Shown here one piece after another: positions 19,931 through 28,974 of a stretch of DNA of 64,000 bases; position 1 is the first letter of the stretch, and each line of letters begins with the position of its first letter. Under the pieces are notes generated by a model, which was not told where the DNA came from, ran no database searches, and saw nothing but the letters and a program-made list of their open reading frames with translations. The translations under genes were made by a program, and so were the position numbers. Source of the stretch: Acidobacteriota bacterium (GTDB taxonomy: Bacteria; Acidobacteriota; Thermoanaerobaculia; Multivoradales; SZUA-115). The DNA lies in the NCBI GenBank assembly GCA_024277255.1, contig JAJRVQ010000134.1:186001-250000 (forward strand), read 5' to 3'.

Positions 19931-21103
19931 CTATTCGTCTTCGCCGACGTCCAACAAAACCGTCGATGGCTTCCCCATAGCGAGTCTACTATAGATTTCT
20001 ACCCACCGATCGACCGTCCCCCGCAGTGAGTAATGCTCGACGGTACGTCGCCGGGCTCGCTCGCCGGTTCGGCGGCGCTCGCCGGCGCTGAGCGCGATCA
20101 TCCTACCCATCGCCCGCGCCAGCGCCGAAGAGTCCGCCGCCGGCACGATCCAGCCACCCTCACCATCGACCACGACTTCGCCGTTGCCCCCCACATCCGT
20201 GGCCACCACCGGCAAACCCGCCGCCGTCGCCTCGAGCATCGCCAGCGGCGTTCCCTCCCAGGCCGAAGACATGAGAAAACAGTCGGCGGCATTGAGCAGG
20301 CGAGGAATGTCGCGGCGCATGCCGAGAAATGAAACCTGCCGCGCGATTCCCAGATCGGCCGTCAAGCGCTGCAATTCATCGAGCCGGGAGCCACGACCGG
20401 CGATCAGCAAGTGCGAGTCGCTCTTGCCTGTGGTCGAATCTGCCGCACCCAGCTCGGCGAAGGCACGCAACATATTCGGATAGTCCTTCTGCGCCTCCAG
20501 ATGGCCCACGGCCAACCAGATGAAGCGGTCGTCGAGGCCGAGCTCTCGCCGCATAGGCTCTCGTGCCTGGCGATCCGGGGCGAATCTCTCAGGGTCGACG
20601 GAGTTGCACACTACTTCGATCTTGCCCGGAGTCACCAGCCGCCGAGCCAGGTAGCGATCAGCCCCCGCCGCGCTGACCTGTGTGGTGAGATCGGTCCAGC
20701 GGTCCGTCCAGCGATAGAGCCACTCCCGCGCTCTGCCGCCTTCACTGATGTTCTGCGCCGTGGAGATCTGAAGTGGAATCTTGACCGTCTTGCGCACCAG
20801 ACGGGCGAGAATGTTGGCGTGAAACATATGGCTGTGGAGCACATCGGGGCGCCACCGCAAGAGCATTCGGCGCAGCGCCAGAAAGGCTCTCAGGCTGGGG
20901 CGACCACGCCTCATTCCGAGATCCGAGACTTCGATGCCGCCTTCACCCAAGCGCTGGGCCAAGCCGGTCAGGGGCAGCATCGAAACGACCCGAACCTTCC
21001 AGCCTCGCTCGACCAGCTTCTCCGCCGCCTGGACCATCTCGGTCTCGGCGCCGCCGATTTCGAGACCGATGATCAGCATCACCACGCTCCCGGTCCAGCT
21101 CAT
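19931..21103 (-). CDS. GT4-family glycosyltransferase
   Basis: Cytoplasmic retaining glycosyltransferase of the GT-B fold, 390 residues. It starts with the donor-fold signature MLIIGLEIGGAETEMVQAAE, and the C-terminal half has FIWLAVGHLEAQKDYPNMLR and the EX7E-type motif EGTPLAMLEATAAGLPVVAT. It should add one sugar to the lipid-linked repeat unit. It overlaps the upstream glycosyltransferase by four bases (ATGA), so the two are co-translated. Sugar specificity cannot be read from the sequence. Confidence 0.88.
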   Translation of the reverse strand: MSWTGSVVMLIIGLEIGGAETEMVQAAEKLVERGWKVRVVSMLPLTGLAQRLGEGGIEVSDLGMRRGRPSLRAFLALRRMLLRWRPDVLHSHMFHANILARLVRKTVKIPLQISTAQNISEGGRAREWLYRWTDRWTDLTTQVSAAGADRYLARRLVTPGKIEVVCNSVDPERFAPDRQAREPMRRELGLDDRFIWLAVGHLEAQKDYPNMLRAFAELGAADSTTGKSDSHLLIAGRGSRLDELQRLTADLGIARQVSFLGMRRDIPRLLNAADCFLMSSAWEGTPLAMLEATAAGLPVVATDVGGNGEVVVDGEGGWIVPAADSSALARAMGRMIALSAGERRRTGERARRRTVEHYSLRGTVDRWVEIYSRLAMGKPSTVLLDVGEDE

Positions 21104-22230
21104 CGCGGACTTCCCCGCTCCTCGTCACCTTCCAGCACCCCCATCACCCGCAGATACTGCGCGCCGATGCGCTCCACCGCAAACTCCTCCGCTCGCCGCT
21201 TGAGCAATGCGGGGTCATGGCGCTGAACCAAAGATTCCTCCATCGCACGGGCCAGTCGCTCGGGCTGGCCAACCGGTACCAGCCCGCCCAGGGCGCCGTC
21301 CAACAGCACCTCTCGCGGTCCCGCTTCACAGTCGGTCGCCACCACCGGCACCCCCAACGCCACCGCCTCCATCAGGGCGTTGGGCTGCCCCTCCCACAGA
21401 GAGGAGAGGACGAAGAGGGAAGAGCGGGCCATCACCGCCCAAGGGTTGACCGAAAATCCGGGAAACGAGACCGAGGAGGCCAGGGCCAGATGTTCAACCA
21501 GCCGCATCAAGGATTCTCGCTCCTCCCCTTCGCCGAGGATGATCAACCGCGCCGGCCGTCTGGCGCGCAGTAGGGCAAAGGCCCGCAGCAGATCGGCGAA
21601 CCCCTTCTGGTGGGTCAGCCGACCGGCGGCGACTACCAACGGCGAGTCGCGGGGGCCGAGGTCGATCGCCGGTTCATCCTCGGCCTGCCGGCGGATCGCC
21701 GCCAGGTCGAGCGGATTGGAAATGACGTGCACCAGGGGCTCGGGAATGGCGAGCCGTTGGGTCAAATCCCGCGCCGAGCCAAGCGAGTTGGCGATGATGG
21801 CATCCGCTCGCGGGTAGTACCGGCGGATGAACCAAGGCAGCAAGCGCTCGCGGAGCCCGCGCGGGTGAGCCGCCGCCCGGGTCACCGTGTTGGGTTCGCG
21901 TAGGACCAATCGGGTCGTCCCTCTCAACCGGCGACCGGCCAAGATCAAGGCGATATTGGCATTGCCCAGCGTCGAGAGCACCGCCGCCGGTCGCCGGCGG
22001 TGCAGATAGCGGGTCAAACCGGGAATGGCCTGCATCACGCGGCGCACCGCCAGATCCTCCACCCGGACCTCCGGCGGCAGCCGTTCGAGATAGGGACCCT
22101 CGGCCTGGGCGAGAATCAGATCGACCTCCAGCCCCCGACGCACGAACTCCCCTGCCAAGTTCACGGCCACACGCTCGGCGCCGCCGCCGCGCAGCGAGGG
22201 CAAAAAGATCCCGACCCTCCTCGCCTTCAC
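21100..22230 (-). CDS. GT4-family glycosyltransferase
   Basis: Second GT-B glycosyltransferase, 376 residues. It has the N-terminal GIFLPSLRGGGAERVAVNLA, a central LVVAAGRLTHQKGFADLLRA, and the EX7E motif EGQPNALMEAVALGVPVVAT with DCEAGPREVL after it. The start is GTG at 22230, seven bases from the end of the upstream polymerase gene. Together with the downstream paralog it probably builds the repeat unit of the sulfated polysaccharide. Confidence 0.88.
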   Translation of the reverse strand: MKARRVGIFLPSLRGGGAERVAVNLAGEFVRRGLEVDLILAQAEGPYLERLPPEVRVEDLAVRRVMQAIPGLTRYLHRRRPAAVLSTLGNANIALILAGRRLRGTTRLVLREPNTVTRAAAHPRGLRERLLPWFIRRYYPRADAIIANSLGSARDLTQRLAIPEPLVHVISNPLDLAAIRRQAEDEPAIDLGPRDSPLVVAAGRLTHQKGFADLLRAFALLRARRPARLIILGEGEERESLMRLVEHLALASSVSFPGFSVNPWAVMARSSLFVLSSLWEGQPNALMEAVALGVPVVATDCEAGPREVLLDGALGGLVPVGQPERLARAMEESLVQRHDPALLKRRAEEFAVERIGAQYLRVMGVLEGDEERGSPR

Positions 22231-22237
22231 CGCCAGC

Positions 22238-23566
22238 TCAACCCTGCGGCAACCGCTCGCCGCCAGCCGCCTTCGACCGGCGCTCGCAGACAGCCGCCGC
22301 CGTCAACAGTCCCAGCATCATTGGCACCGAGCGTTGCTCCAGAACGCCGTGACTGAAAAAACTCCAACCGGCAAGGATGGCGAGATAGGCAAGCCCCGGG
22401 CTCCAGCGGTAGGAGACGAAGAGAGCCAGAGCGCCCAACAGGAGCCCGCAATAGGCCAAGAACCCTGGAAATCCCAGATTGGTCCAAGCCTGCAAGAAGC
22501 GATTGTGCGGCCCCCAGACAAGGCCGTAGGAGTAGCCGGTCCCGTGGCCGGCCAACGGAGCCGTGGCGATGAGTTCTCCATACGAACGAACGAGACCCAA
22601 CCGATCGTCATCATCCTCCACAAATGACTCAAGGTCGGTCAGCATCCCGACCCGTTGCCGCGCCACCGAGCGAGAGAACACTCCGACCTCTAGACTCACC
22701 AATAGCCGTGCCACTCCAAGGCCAAGCGCCAGAACCATAAACACGAAAGCGACCGGAACCCAGATTCGCCGGCTTGAAGATCTCGGGCGAAAAAGTCCAA
22801 GAATTATCAGGTAGACCAGCAAGAGAGCCAAGTAAAGCAACATCCCGGTGCGCGAGAAGGTCATCAACACGGCCAGGCCGGTGAGGCCGAAAACGGCCAG
22901 ATCACGACTCAGCGAACGACCGTAGCTCAACGCCAAACAGGCCGCAGACAAGGTCAAGAAGGCGGCGAGATTGGAGTTCTCGGCCACGCCGGCGGCACGC
23001 GACATCTGATTCGAGAAAAGGCCGGGAGAGATCACATCCGCAACCACGGTCACCGCCAAGAGAGATCCAGCCATGATCCCCAGCTGGCTGAGCCGTGCCC
23101 GGATGATGACCAGGTTGCCAATCAGGAGCGAAAGAGAGAAGACCGCGAAGTCGAAAGGCAGCAAAAGGATATGGTGTCCACCTTCAGACCAGTTGGCCGT
23201 TGGGTGCAACGACCACAACAAAGCCACCGCGACCAGGGCCGCGAAGGGGACGATCACCGGCAGGGCACCGGCGATCAATCCCAGAATCTGGCGTCCGTTG
23301 CGCGGAGCGGAGAGATCCCACGCCACGGCGCAACCCGCCAGCGGCACACCGACCAACAAGAACAACCAAACGGGCCCCACCGGAAGCAGGCCAACCCTGC
23401 CGAGGAGCCGATCTGTTTGGGTGAACGAAAGTAGAAACAGCGTCGCGAAGGTAAATTCCACGACCCGCATCGACCGATCCGTCCCGCCCAGCGAAGCCAG
23501 AGCGCCGATCCGCTTCCTCCAGCCAGGCCCGCCCCTGCCGAGACTTGTGGTGGGATCAGCGCTCAT
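22238..23566 (-). CDS. O-antigen polymerase/ligase-like membrane protein
   Basis: Inner-membrane protein of 442 residues with 10-12 hydrophobic segments and the Wzy_C/ligase-type stretch GHGTGYSYGLVWGPHNRFLQ followed by TNLGFPGFLAYCGLLLGAL. This resembles the conserved loop and following helices of O-antigen ligase family proteins. The likely role is to polymerise repeat units exported by the Wzx protein of this locus. Its start overlaps the end of the sulfotransferase gene by 11 bases. It is distinct from the plus-strand ligase-like gene at 14148. Confidence 0.8.
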   Translation of the reverse strand: MSADPTTSLGRGGPGWRKRIGALASLGGTDRSMRVVEFTFATLFLLSFTQTDRLLGRVGLLPVGPVWLFLLVGVPLAGCAVAWDLSAPRNGRQILGLIAGALPVIVPFAALVAVALLWSLHPTANWSEGGHHILLLPFDFAVFSLSLLIGNLVIIRARLSQLGIMAGSLLAVTVVADVISPGLFSNQMSRAAGVAENSNLAAFLTLSAACLALSYGRSLSRDLAVFGLTGLAVLMTFSRTGMLLYLALLLVYLIILGLFRPRSSSRRIWVPVAFVFMVLALGLGVARLLVSLEVGVFSRSVARQRVGMLTDLESFVEDDDDRLGLVRSYGELIATAPLAGHGTGYSYGLVWGPHNRFLQAWTNLGFPGFLAYCGLLLGALALFVSYRWSPGLAYLAILAGWSFFSHGVLEQRSVPMMLGLLTAAAVCERRSKAAGGERLPQG

Positions 23567-24539
23567 AGTGGTACTTCTTCATCAACCAGCCGGCGAGGGT
23601 CGACACCAGTCGCCGATCGCGCGTCGACATCCGCGCCCGCCATTCGAGATCGGGACGCAGTTGAAGGTTGGAACGCATGCGTAGCCGGTTACCGGCCAGA
23701 GTATGCCCTACTTTGAGCGCAAGACCCGAACCAGCAGCCGAGTTGGCCAAGGCGCTGAAGTCTTCTCCGAGCAGCGTTCCTATTGGCTCCAGCACCTCGT
23801 GCGGCGACTCCACAAGATCTTCGTAGCGGACGGTCAGAGCCCGCCGCGAACCCAGTTTCTCCACCAACCGGGAACTCAGCAGATTGGCGATGATCCAGGT
23901 CACCGCCGCGCCCACGGCGCCGCGGGACGGGAACTCTTTTTCAAGGCCGGCATCGAGGTCGCGAGCAAAGCTCTTGGCCAAGGACCAGGCGTAGCCACGG
24001 GGATCCCGAACCAGGTGAATCACCCGGAGTTCGATTCCCTCCACCCGTGCGAGGGCCAAAGCCCGGGCCGGCGTCTTGGAGGAATCGACCACGATCCTGC
24101 CGCCTGCCGCCCGATGAATCGTCTCCAGCAGGCAACGAGTGAGCGACGAATACTCGACGAACGGCGCCGAATCTGTCTTCCACCCACCGCGCACCGCCGA
24201 ACGAATCCGCTCGAAGCGGAGTTGTGCCGCGGCGAGAGCATCGAGCGGGTCAGACCCGGCACCCTCCAACCTGGTGGCGACCGACCAACTGGCAATCACT
24301 TGCGACCACCACGGGCAGGAGGCGACGGACAGCCCGCAGGAGCACAGCTCCTCGTTGCGGATCACCCGCGGCAGCTGGCGCAGTTCGCCGACGTTGACCG
24401 CCGCCGGGTGATTGCCCAGCAAGATGTTGAGGATCGTCGAGCCACTGCGCCCAGCGCCGGCGATGTAACAGACTCGCACCGGCCCAACGCTCCGGCGACC
24501 TGCGCTGGCACTATCGTGCCCTTCTCTATCCAGGGCCAT
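23556..24539 (-). CDS. sulfotransferase family protein (first of two)
   Basis: PAPS-dependent sulfotransferase of 327 residues. The 5'-phosphosulfate loop is IAGAGRSGSTILNILLG near the N-terminus, and the 3'-phosphate-binding segment is VIHLVRDPRGYAWSLAKS. A cysteine cluster (CSCGLSVASCPWW) lies between them, as seen in several bacterial carbohydrate sulfotransferases. The frame is open upstream to 24572, but the ATG at 24539 is preferred because it leaves only a small overlap with the preceding gene. Expected substrate: a sugar of the polysaccharide made here. Confidence 0.85.
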   Translation of the reverse strand: MALDREGHDSASAGRRSVGPVRVCYIAGAGRSGSTILNILLGNHPAAVNVGELRQLPRVIRNEELCSCGLSVASCPWWSQVIASWSVATRLEGAGSDPLDALAAAQLRFERIRSAVRGGWKTDSAPFVEYSSLTRCLLETIHRAAGGRIVVDSSKTPARALALARVEGIELRVIHLVRDPRGYAWSLAKSFARDLDAGLEKEFPSRGAVGAAVTWIIANLLSSRLVEKLGSRRALTVRYEDLVESPHEVLEPIGTLLGEDFSALANSAAGSGLALKVGHTLAGNRLRMRSNLQLRPDLEWRARMSTRDRRLVSTLAGWLMKKYHYER

Positions 24540-25569
24540 GGTCTGCCACCACCGGGTGAATCGAGAACACAACGCTCATTCCATGCTCCTCGACGTTGTG
24601 CTCCCAGCACAACGTCTCCGTCGAGAGATCGAAGCAGGCGATGCGCGAAGGTAAGTTGCCCGGGGTGCCGCGTAGCCCCACCCGATGTTTCAACCAGCGC
24701 AGATTCTGCCGAATCTTGGTCGGACGCAAACGCGAGAAACCGACCACCACCCGATCCGGTTCCAGGACATGAATTCCACGGCACCAGCCCAGGGCAAGAT
24801 CGGAGCCGACGATCCGGTTCAGATCGACCACCCGCTCGACACGATCCCGGTCGAGAGAAGCGATCACCACATGGCCGTCGACGGTGGTGAAGTAGACCCG
24901 GCGCCCGTGGACGATGCCATCGTGCGGCCGCTCCACGCCGATGTCGATCGCGCGCCCGGGAGCCGTCAAGCAGCGAGCATCCTTCTGCTCGAAGCGGGTA
25001 ACCCAGAACTCGCCGTCGGCTTCAAAGAGGTAGTTGGGATGAGCGGCGTGCGGTTTCGTGCTCGGCACCCGCCGGTAGTCGGTTCGCCGGTCGAAGCGCT
25101 GCCAAGGGTCCTCCTCCAAGGCACTCCACTCGCGCACCACCCGGCCGTCACCATCGTCTATCGGCTCGATTTCCTGCACCAGATCGAGGCCGGTGCTGAC
25201 CACCAACAGCGTCCCGCGCGCAGTCGGCCGCACATGATGGACATCGTTGAAACTGGGCAGCGAAAGATAGCCGACCTGCTCGAACTCCGGCAGTCGAAAG
25301 ATCAATACCTCGGTCTGCGTACAGGCGTAGAGACGATTTCCGACTCGCGTCGCCGCCTTGAAGAGAATCGCCGCATTGGGATCATCGGCCACCACTGCGC
25401 GGGGAGAAACCCACTGTGCCATCTCTCGGCAACTCCCCTCCTCCACCGCCACCTCGAGGATCAGCCCCCGGCGATGGCGACGCCATTCCTCGAGCTGAAA
25501 CGCTCCCTCCCGCTGTTGTCCTCCGACGACATAGAACCGCGTCTCACTCTCCTTGGTGGATGTGGTCAT
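24526..25569 (-). CDS. beta-propeller-like protein of unknown function
   Basis: A 347-residue protein without a signal peptide, lying between two sulfotransferase genes. It shows repeated strand-rich units with His, Asp and aromatic residues (FNDVHHVRPTARGTLLVVST, KPHAAHPNYLFEADGEFWVT, RPHDGIVHGRRVYFTTVDGH), consistent with a six-bladed propeller. The ATG at 25569 overlaps the upstream stop (ATGA); the longer open frame upstream is only a shadow of that gene. I do not recognise a named family. Context suggests a role in recognising or modifying the sulfated glycan. Confidence 0.7.
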   Translation of the reverse strand: MTTSTKESETRFYVVGGQQREGAFQLEEWRRHRRGLILEVAVEEGSCREMAQWVSPRAVVADDPNAAILFKAATRVGNRLYACTQTEVLIFRLPEFEQVGYLSLPSFNDVHHVRPTARGTLLVVSTGLDLVQEIEPIDDGDGRVVREWSALEEDPWQRFDRRTDYRRVPSTKPHAAHPNYLFEADGEFWVTRFEQKDARCLTAPGRAIDIGVERPHDGIVHGRRVYFTTVDGHVVIASLDRDRVERVVDLNRIVGSDLALGWCRGIHVLEPDRVVVGFSRLRPTKIRQNLRWLKHRVGLRGTPGNLPSRIACFDLSTETLCWEHNVEEHGMSVVFSIHPVVADHGPG

Positions 25570-26507
25570 CGCGTCCGCTCCGCTGCTGAATCTTCCACCC
25601 TTTGCCGAGTCCCAGCCTCCCAGCGAACGGTCACATTGAGGCCGGTCAACGACTCCAGCTGTTCGATTTCGCCGGCCAGTTCGCCCTCGAGCCGGCGGCG
25701 CAGCTCCGCCTCCATCGGTGGATAGCGGATGGCCCGCAAGTTGATCGCGTCGACCAAAGCGGCAGCCGCCTGCGAACGCTTTCTCAAACCGCGGGTCAAC
25801 CGTTGCAGCCACGGGATGCGTGGAATGCGTGCCCGGTTGTGCCGCCGCTCGGGACCCGCTTCCTCTCCCTGCCGGCCAACCGGCAGCCAACCGGGGTACC
25901 GCGGGTCGGCGCCGAAGAAACCGGCGCACCGGCGCAGCAACTCCGGCGGGTCCTCCGCCAACTCATCCTGGAGACAGACCATGATTTGATCGGCTGAGAA
26001 GAGGTCCAGAAACCGTTGCAGCTGAACCGCGTAACGACCTCGATCCAGGTAGGAGTAGTGGCGACGCGCCTCGAAGCCCCCCTTCAGCCGCTCCGGCTCC
26101 GCCGCCAGGGCATCGGCGAACGGCAGCTTCTCGTACCCGTAGCGCACCTCGTGCCAGTAGTGCGAGTAGGCGCGATCGACGGGATTGCGCAGGATGAACA
26201 ACAGCTTGGCCTCGGGAACGGCGCCGGAGATTCGCTCGGCGACCACCGGCTCATAAAGATAGAGCGGTGAAGTCTGCGCCACCACGGGCCGATCGTCATG
26301 GGCGGCGAAGAGTTCCGCGTAGGCGTCCAACCCACGGGCGTAAGCGGCCTCGATGTCGAAGAAATGTATCTCCTGCCGGCCGGAAGGAAAGAAGATCTGC
26401 GGATGGGTTTCCAGCCCGCGGTGCAAACTGGTCGTCCCCGATTTCTGCGCCCCGGCGACGAAGGCGTCGGGAAGACGGCCGCGCGGAGCGCGCTCATGGC
26501 TGGTCAA
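25566..26507 (-). CDS. sulfotransferase family protein (second of two)
   Basis: PAPS-dependent sulfotransferase, 313 residues. The phosphosulfate loop is FVAGAQKSGTTSLHRGLETH, the 3'-phosphate segment is LLFILRNPVDRAYSHYWHEV, and RYAVQLQRFLDLF matches the later family region, all typical of Sulfotransfer_1 proteins of the heparan/chondroitin type. I place the start at TTG 26507, which overlaps the methyltransferase stop as TTGA and leaves a short lead before the loop; the open frame further upstream is a shadow. It is translationally coupled to both neighbours. Confidence 0.85.
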   Translation of the reverse strand: MTSHERAPRGRLPDAFVAGAQKSGTTSLHRGLETHPQIFFPSGRQEIHFFDIEAAYARGLDAYAELFAAHDDRPVVAQTSPLYLYEPVVAERISGAVPEAKLLFILRNPVDRAYSHYWHEVRYGYEKLPFADALAAEPERLKGGFEARRHYSYLDRGRYAVQLQRFLDLFSADQIMVCLQDELAEDPPELLRRCAGFFGADPRYPGWLPVGRQGEEAGPERRHNRARIPRIPWLQRLTRGLRKRSQAAAALVDAINLRAIRYPPMEAELRRRLEGELAGEIEQLESLTGLNVTVRWEAGTRQRVEDSAAERTR

Positions 26508-27505
26508 GAAAGAGGTCCGTCGCTGCGCGCGCCAGCCGGCACGGCCGTGGGCTTGGTCCCCAGAATCTCGATCCACGGAGCGGCGAAGAGACTCGCCGGA
26601 TGGGTCGCCCCGATTACCGCGCCGAGCCCCCGAATCGCCCACCGTTTTGCCGGATTGGCGGCGAAAGAATGTTGAAAATCGGGAGCCAGCGAGCGCCCTT
26701 CGAGCCCTGCAGCGGTCAACTCGCCGACCAGTTCCCGCGGATAGCACAACCGTTCAAAATAGACTCCGGTCTCCGGATTCTTAGGCACGGCCCTGTTCCG
26801 CGGCCCGATCGACCCATCCTCGCGCCAGCGCTCGACCGCCGCGGCGATCTCCTCACGGTCGCACCCCCGCGTCGCAATCGCCAGCCGCCCGGCGACCGGG
26901 TCGGGCAAGTCGGGCGCAATCTCCGCCAGAATCTCCCTGCGCAGCGCTTGGTAAACCTCCCGATCGGTCCGCGTCCACAAGCGGGCAAAGGAAACCTTGT
27001 ACACCCAGTTGTGACCGTTGGCACCGGTTCGCCCATAGACGGAGCCGCCGGATTTCAACCAGCCGGCGACCCGCCGGTGGTAGGCCGCGGTATCGACGAC
27101 GTGTTCCAAGAACTCGTTCGAGTAGGCGCCGTCCAGACTCATCGCAGGCAGGTCCAGGGTCAGAATATCCTGTTCGACCACCTCGATCCGGTCGCTCAGT
27201 CCGAGCCGACCCACCAGATCGCGGGCGACCTCCAGCCGCGCCGGATTGAGTTCTACCGCCACCACCTTGGCGGCTCCCGCGAGGATCGAGAGGACCGAGT
27301 TCAACCCGGTTCCGGACCCGGCATCCAGCACCCGCCCACCCTCGCCGCCGACCAGATTCAGCACCCTGCGCGCCCGACCGTAACGGACTTCCAACAGCTG
27401 CGGGTAGCGCCGCAGGCGGCTGGCGAAACGCCGCTCCGCCGGTCGACCCGAAGCGTCTACTGAAACGAGGAGGGCCTTGCGTACCGCTTCGAGATCGAGA
27501 GTCAT
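26504..27505 (-). CDS. class I SAM-dependent methyltransferase
   Basis: A 333-residue protein with a Rossmann-type methyltransferase domain. Motif I is RVLDAGSGTGLNSVL, the acidic ribose-binding position lies in VVAVELNPARLEVARDL, and YSNEFLEHVVDTAAYHRR matches the post-II region. About 90 residues precede motif I and about 150 follow, so there are extra N- and C-terminal parts of unknown role. Likely target: a sugar or lipid intermediate of the polysaccharide pathway. The start at 27505 is an ATG. Confidence 0.8.
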   Translation of the reverse strand: MTLDLEAVRKALLVSVDASGRPAERRFASRLRRYPQLLEVRYGRARRVLNLVGGEGGRVLDAGSGTGLNSVLSILAGAAKVVAVELNPARLEVARDLVGRLGLSDRIEVVEQDILTLDLPAMSLDGAYSNEFLEHVVDTAAYHRRVAGWLKSGGSVYGRTGANGHNWVYKVSFARLWTRTDREVYQALRREILAEIAPDLPDPVAGRLAIATRGCDREEIAAAVERWREDGSIGPRNRAVPKNPETGVYFERLCYPRELVGELTAAGLEGRSLAPDFQHSFAANPAKRWAIRGLGAVIGATHPASLFAAPWIEILGTKPTAVPAGARSDGPLS

Positions 27506-27593
27506 CGGAGAATCACCGGTCAGTTGTCAGCCCGTTGTGTGGAACATTGCGCAGACGTGGTTCGTGGCTCGCAAGGCCATGCGATAGAAGCAC

Positions 27594-28955
27594 TTAGCCC
27601 TTCACTCCGCCAAAGATCGACGAGTTTATCCCCAAACTCTTGCGCACGGCAAACCAGGTCCAGCCATTCTTCAAACCGATCATCGTGGCCGTCGTCACGG
27701 CAGCCCCGAGGGGCCCGAAAAGCCGGATCGCCGGGTAGTTGAGCAACAGATTCAGCCCCGTCACCACCATCAGAATGCGCGCGTTGGTGTCTTGCAGACC
27801 GGTCATGTTGAGCAGGTGTCCCACCGGTCCGGTCGCCGCGTTGACCACCTGTCCCAGACAGAGCACGGCGAGCACCGGCAATCCGAGCGAGAACTCGTCG
27901 CCGAAGAGGCGCAAGACCCAACCGCCCAGCGCCGTCAACACGAGCGCCGCAGCGGCGGCCGAAAGGATCGAACCCCAGGTGGCGAGCGTCACCATCCGTT
28001 GCAGCCGAGCCATCTCCCCTTTGGAATGAAGCTCGGCGATCAACGGAGCGGAGATCATGTTGCCCGCGTTGTGGCCAAAGGCGATCAAGCGCGACAGGCG
28101 CGAAGCCACGGCATAGATCCCGGCCGTGGTGGTGCCCAGCAGGATCCCCACCAAGAGGATGTCTGTCTCGATCAAAAGGCGCCGCATGCCGGTCACCAGG
28201 AGGAGCGGCAACGAGACGCGCAGCCATTCCCGCCGCTTGGAGATGCCTTGCGTCACCGTGCCGGCGGGCAGTGCCCAGCGCACCAGCAAGCTCCCGGCGG
28301 CCAGAGCGAGGAGGGTGCTGAGCCAGTTGAAGCCCATCACCAGCGAGGGCGACAAGGTGCCCGCCCAGCGATGGAAGGCAAAGGCCGAGCCGGCGATGAG
28401 CAGCGGTCGCACCAGCAACTCGGGCACCCGGCCGATGGCAACCCGGCGCAATCCCTGCATAGCGCCGGTGCGCAGACCGAGAAGGGCGACCAGCGGCAGG
28501 ACCGCGCAAGCCACCAGCAGCGTCCGCCGCAACTCGTCGCCGAACCGATCGCCGACCATCCAGACAGCCCCGGCACCGGCAAGGCCCAGCACGAGGCTGA
28601 CCGTCGCCACCAGCCGATCGGCGTAGCCCAGCACACCGGTCATTTCGGCCCGATGGTCGCCCACCCGGTAGGCAGCGACGAAGCGCACCAGGCCGGTGTC
28701 CATCCCCAGCCGTGACGCCATCGTCGCCAGCACCAAGAGGCTGAGGGAATAGGCGTAAACCCCGTATCCGTCCGCACCGAGAATTCTGGCCAAGATCAGA
28801 TGGGCGAGTGTCGCCGCCAGGACTCCGCCAACGAAGGTCAACAGCCCCGCGCCGGCGCCGCGGCTGAGCACACCGACCAACCCCGGGCCGCGCACCGCAG
28901 CCCACAGTCGAGCCAGCGAGCCCCGCTTCAGGTCGGACTTCAGATCGGACTTCAT
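27594..28955 (-). CDS. Wzx-like polysaccharide flippase
   Basis: Polytopic membrane protein of 453 residues with about 12-14 hydrophobic segments, belonging to the PST/MOP flippase superfamily. The N-terminal LARILGADGYGVYAYSLSLL and RLGMDTGLVRFVAAYRVGD are typical of the family. It should flip the undecaprenyl-linked repeat unit to the periplasm for the polymerase. The start is an ATG preceded in-frame by little else, and the protein begins with a short KSDLKSDLK duplication. It is separated from the methyltransferase gene by 88 bases. Confidence 0.88.
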   Translation of the reverse strand: MKSDLKSDLKRGSLARLWAAVRGPGLVGVLSRGAGAGLLTFVGGVLAATLAHLILARILGADGYGVYAYSLSLLVLATMASRLGMDTGLVRFVAAYRVGDHRAEMTGVLGYADRLVATVSLVLGLAGAGAVWMVGDRFGDELRRTLLVACAVLPLVALLGLRTGAMQGLRRVAIGRVPELLVRPLLIAGSAFAFHRWAGTLSPSLVMGFNWLSTLLALAAGSLLVRWALPAGTVTQGISKRREWLRVSLPLLLVTGMRRLLIETDILLVGILLGTTTAGIYAVASRLSRLIAFGHNAGNMISAPLIAELHSKGEMARLQRMVTLATWGSILSAAAAALVLTALGGWVLRLFGDEFSLGLPVLAVLCLGQVVNAATGPVGHLLNMTGLQDTNARILMVVTGLNLLLNYPAIRLFGPLGAAVTTATMIGLKNGWTWFAVRKSLGINSSIFGGVKG

Positions 28956-28974
28956 ATGGCCTTCAACGTGGCCA

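Noticed and set aside
26507-26747. N-terminal extension of the second sulfotransferase
   Set aside because: It overlaps the methyltransferase gene in another frame and is Arg/Gly-rich; the TTGA-coupled start at 26507 is better.
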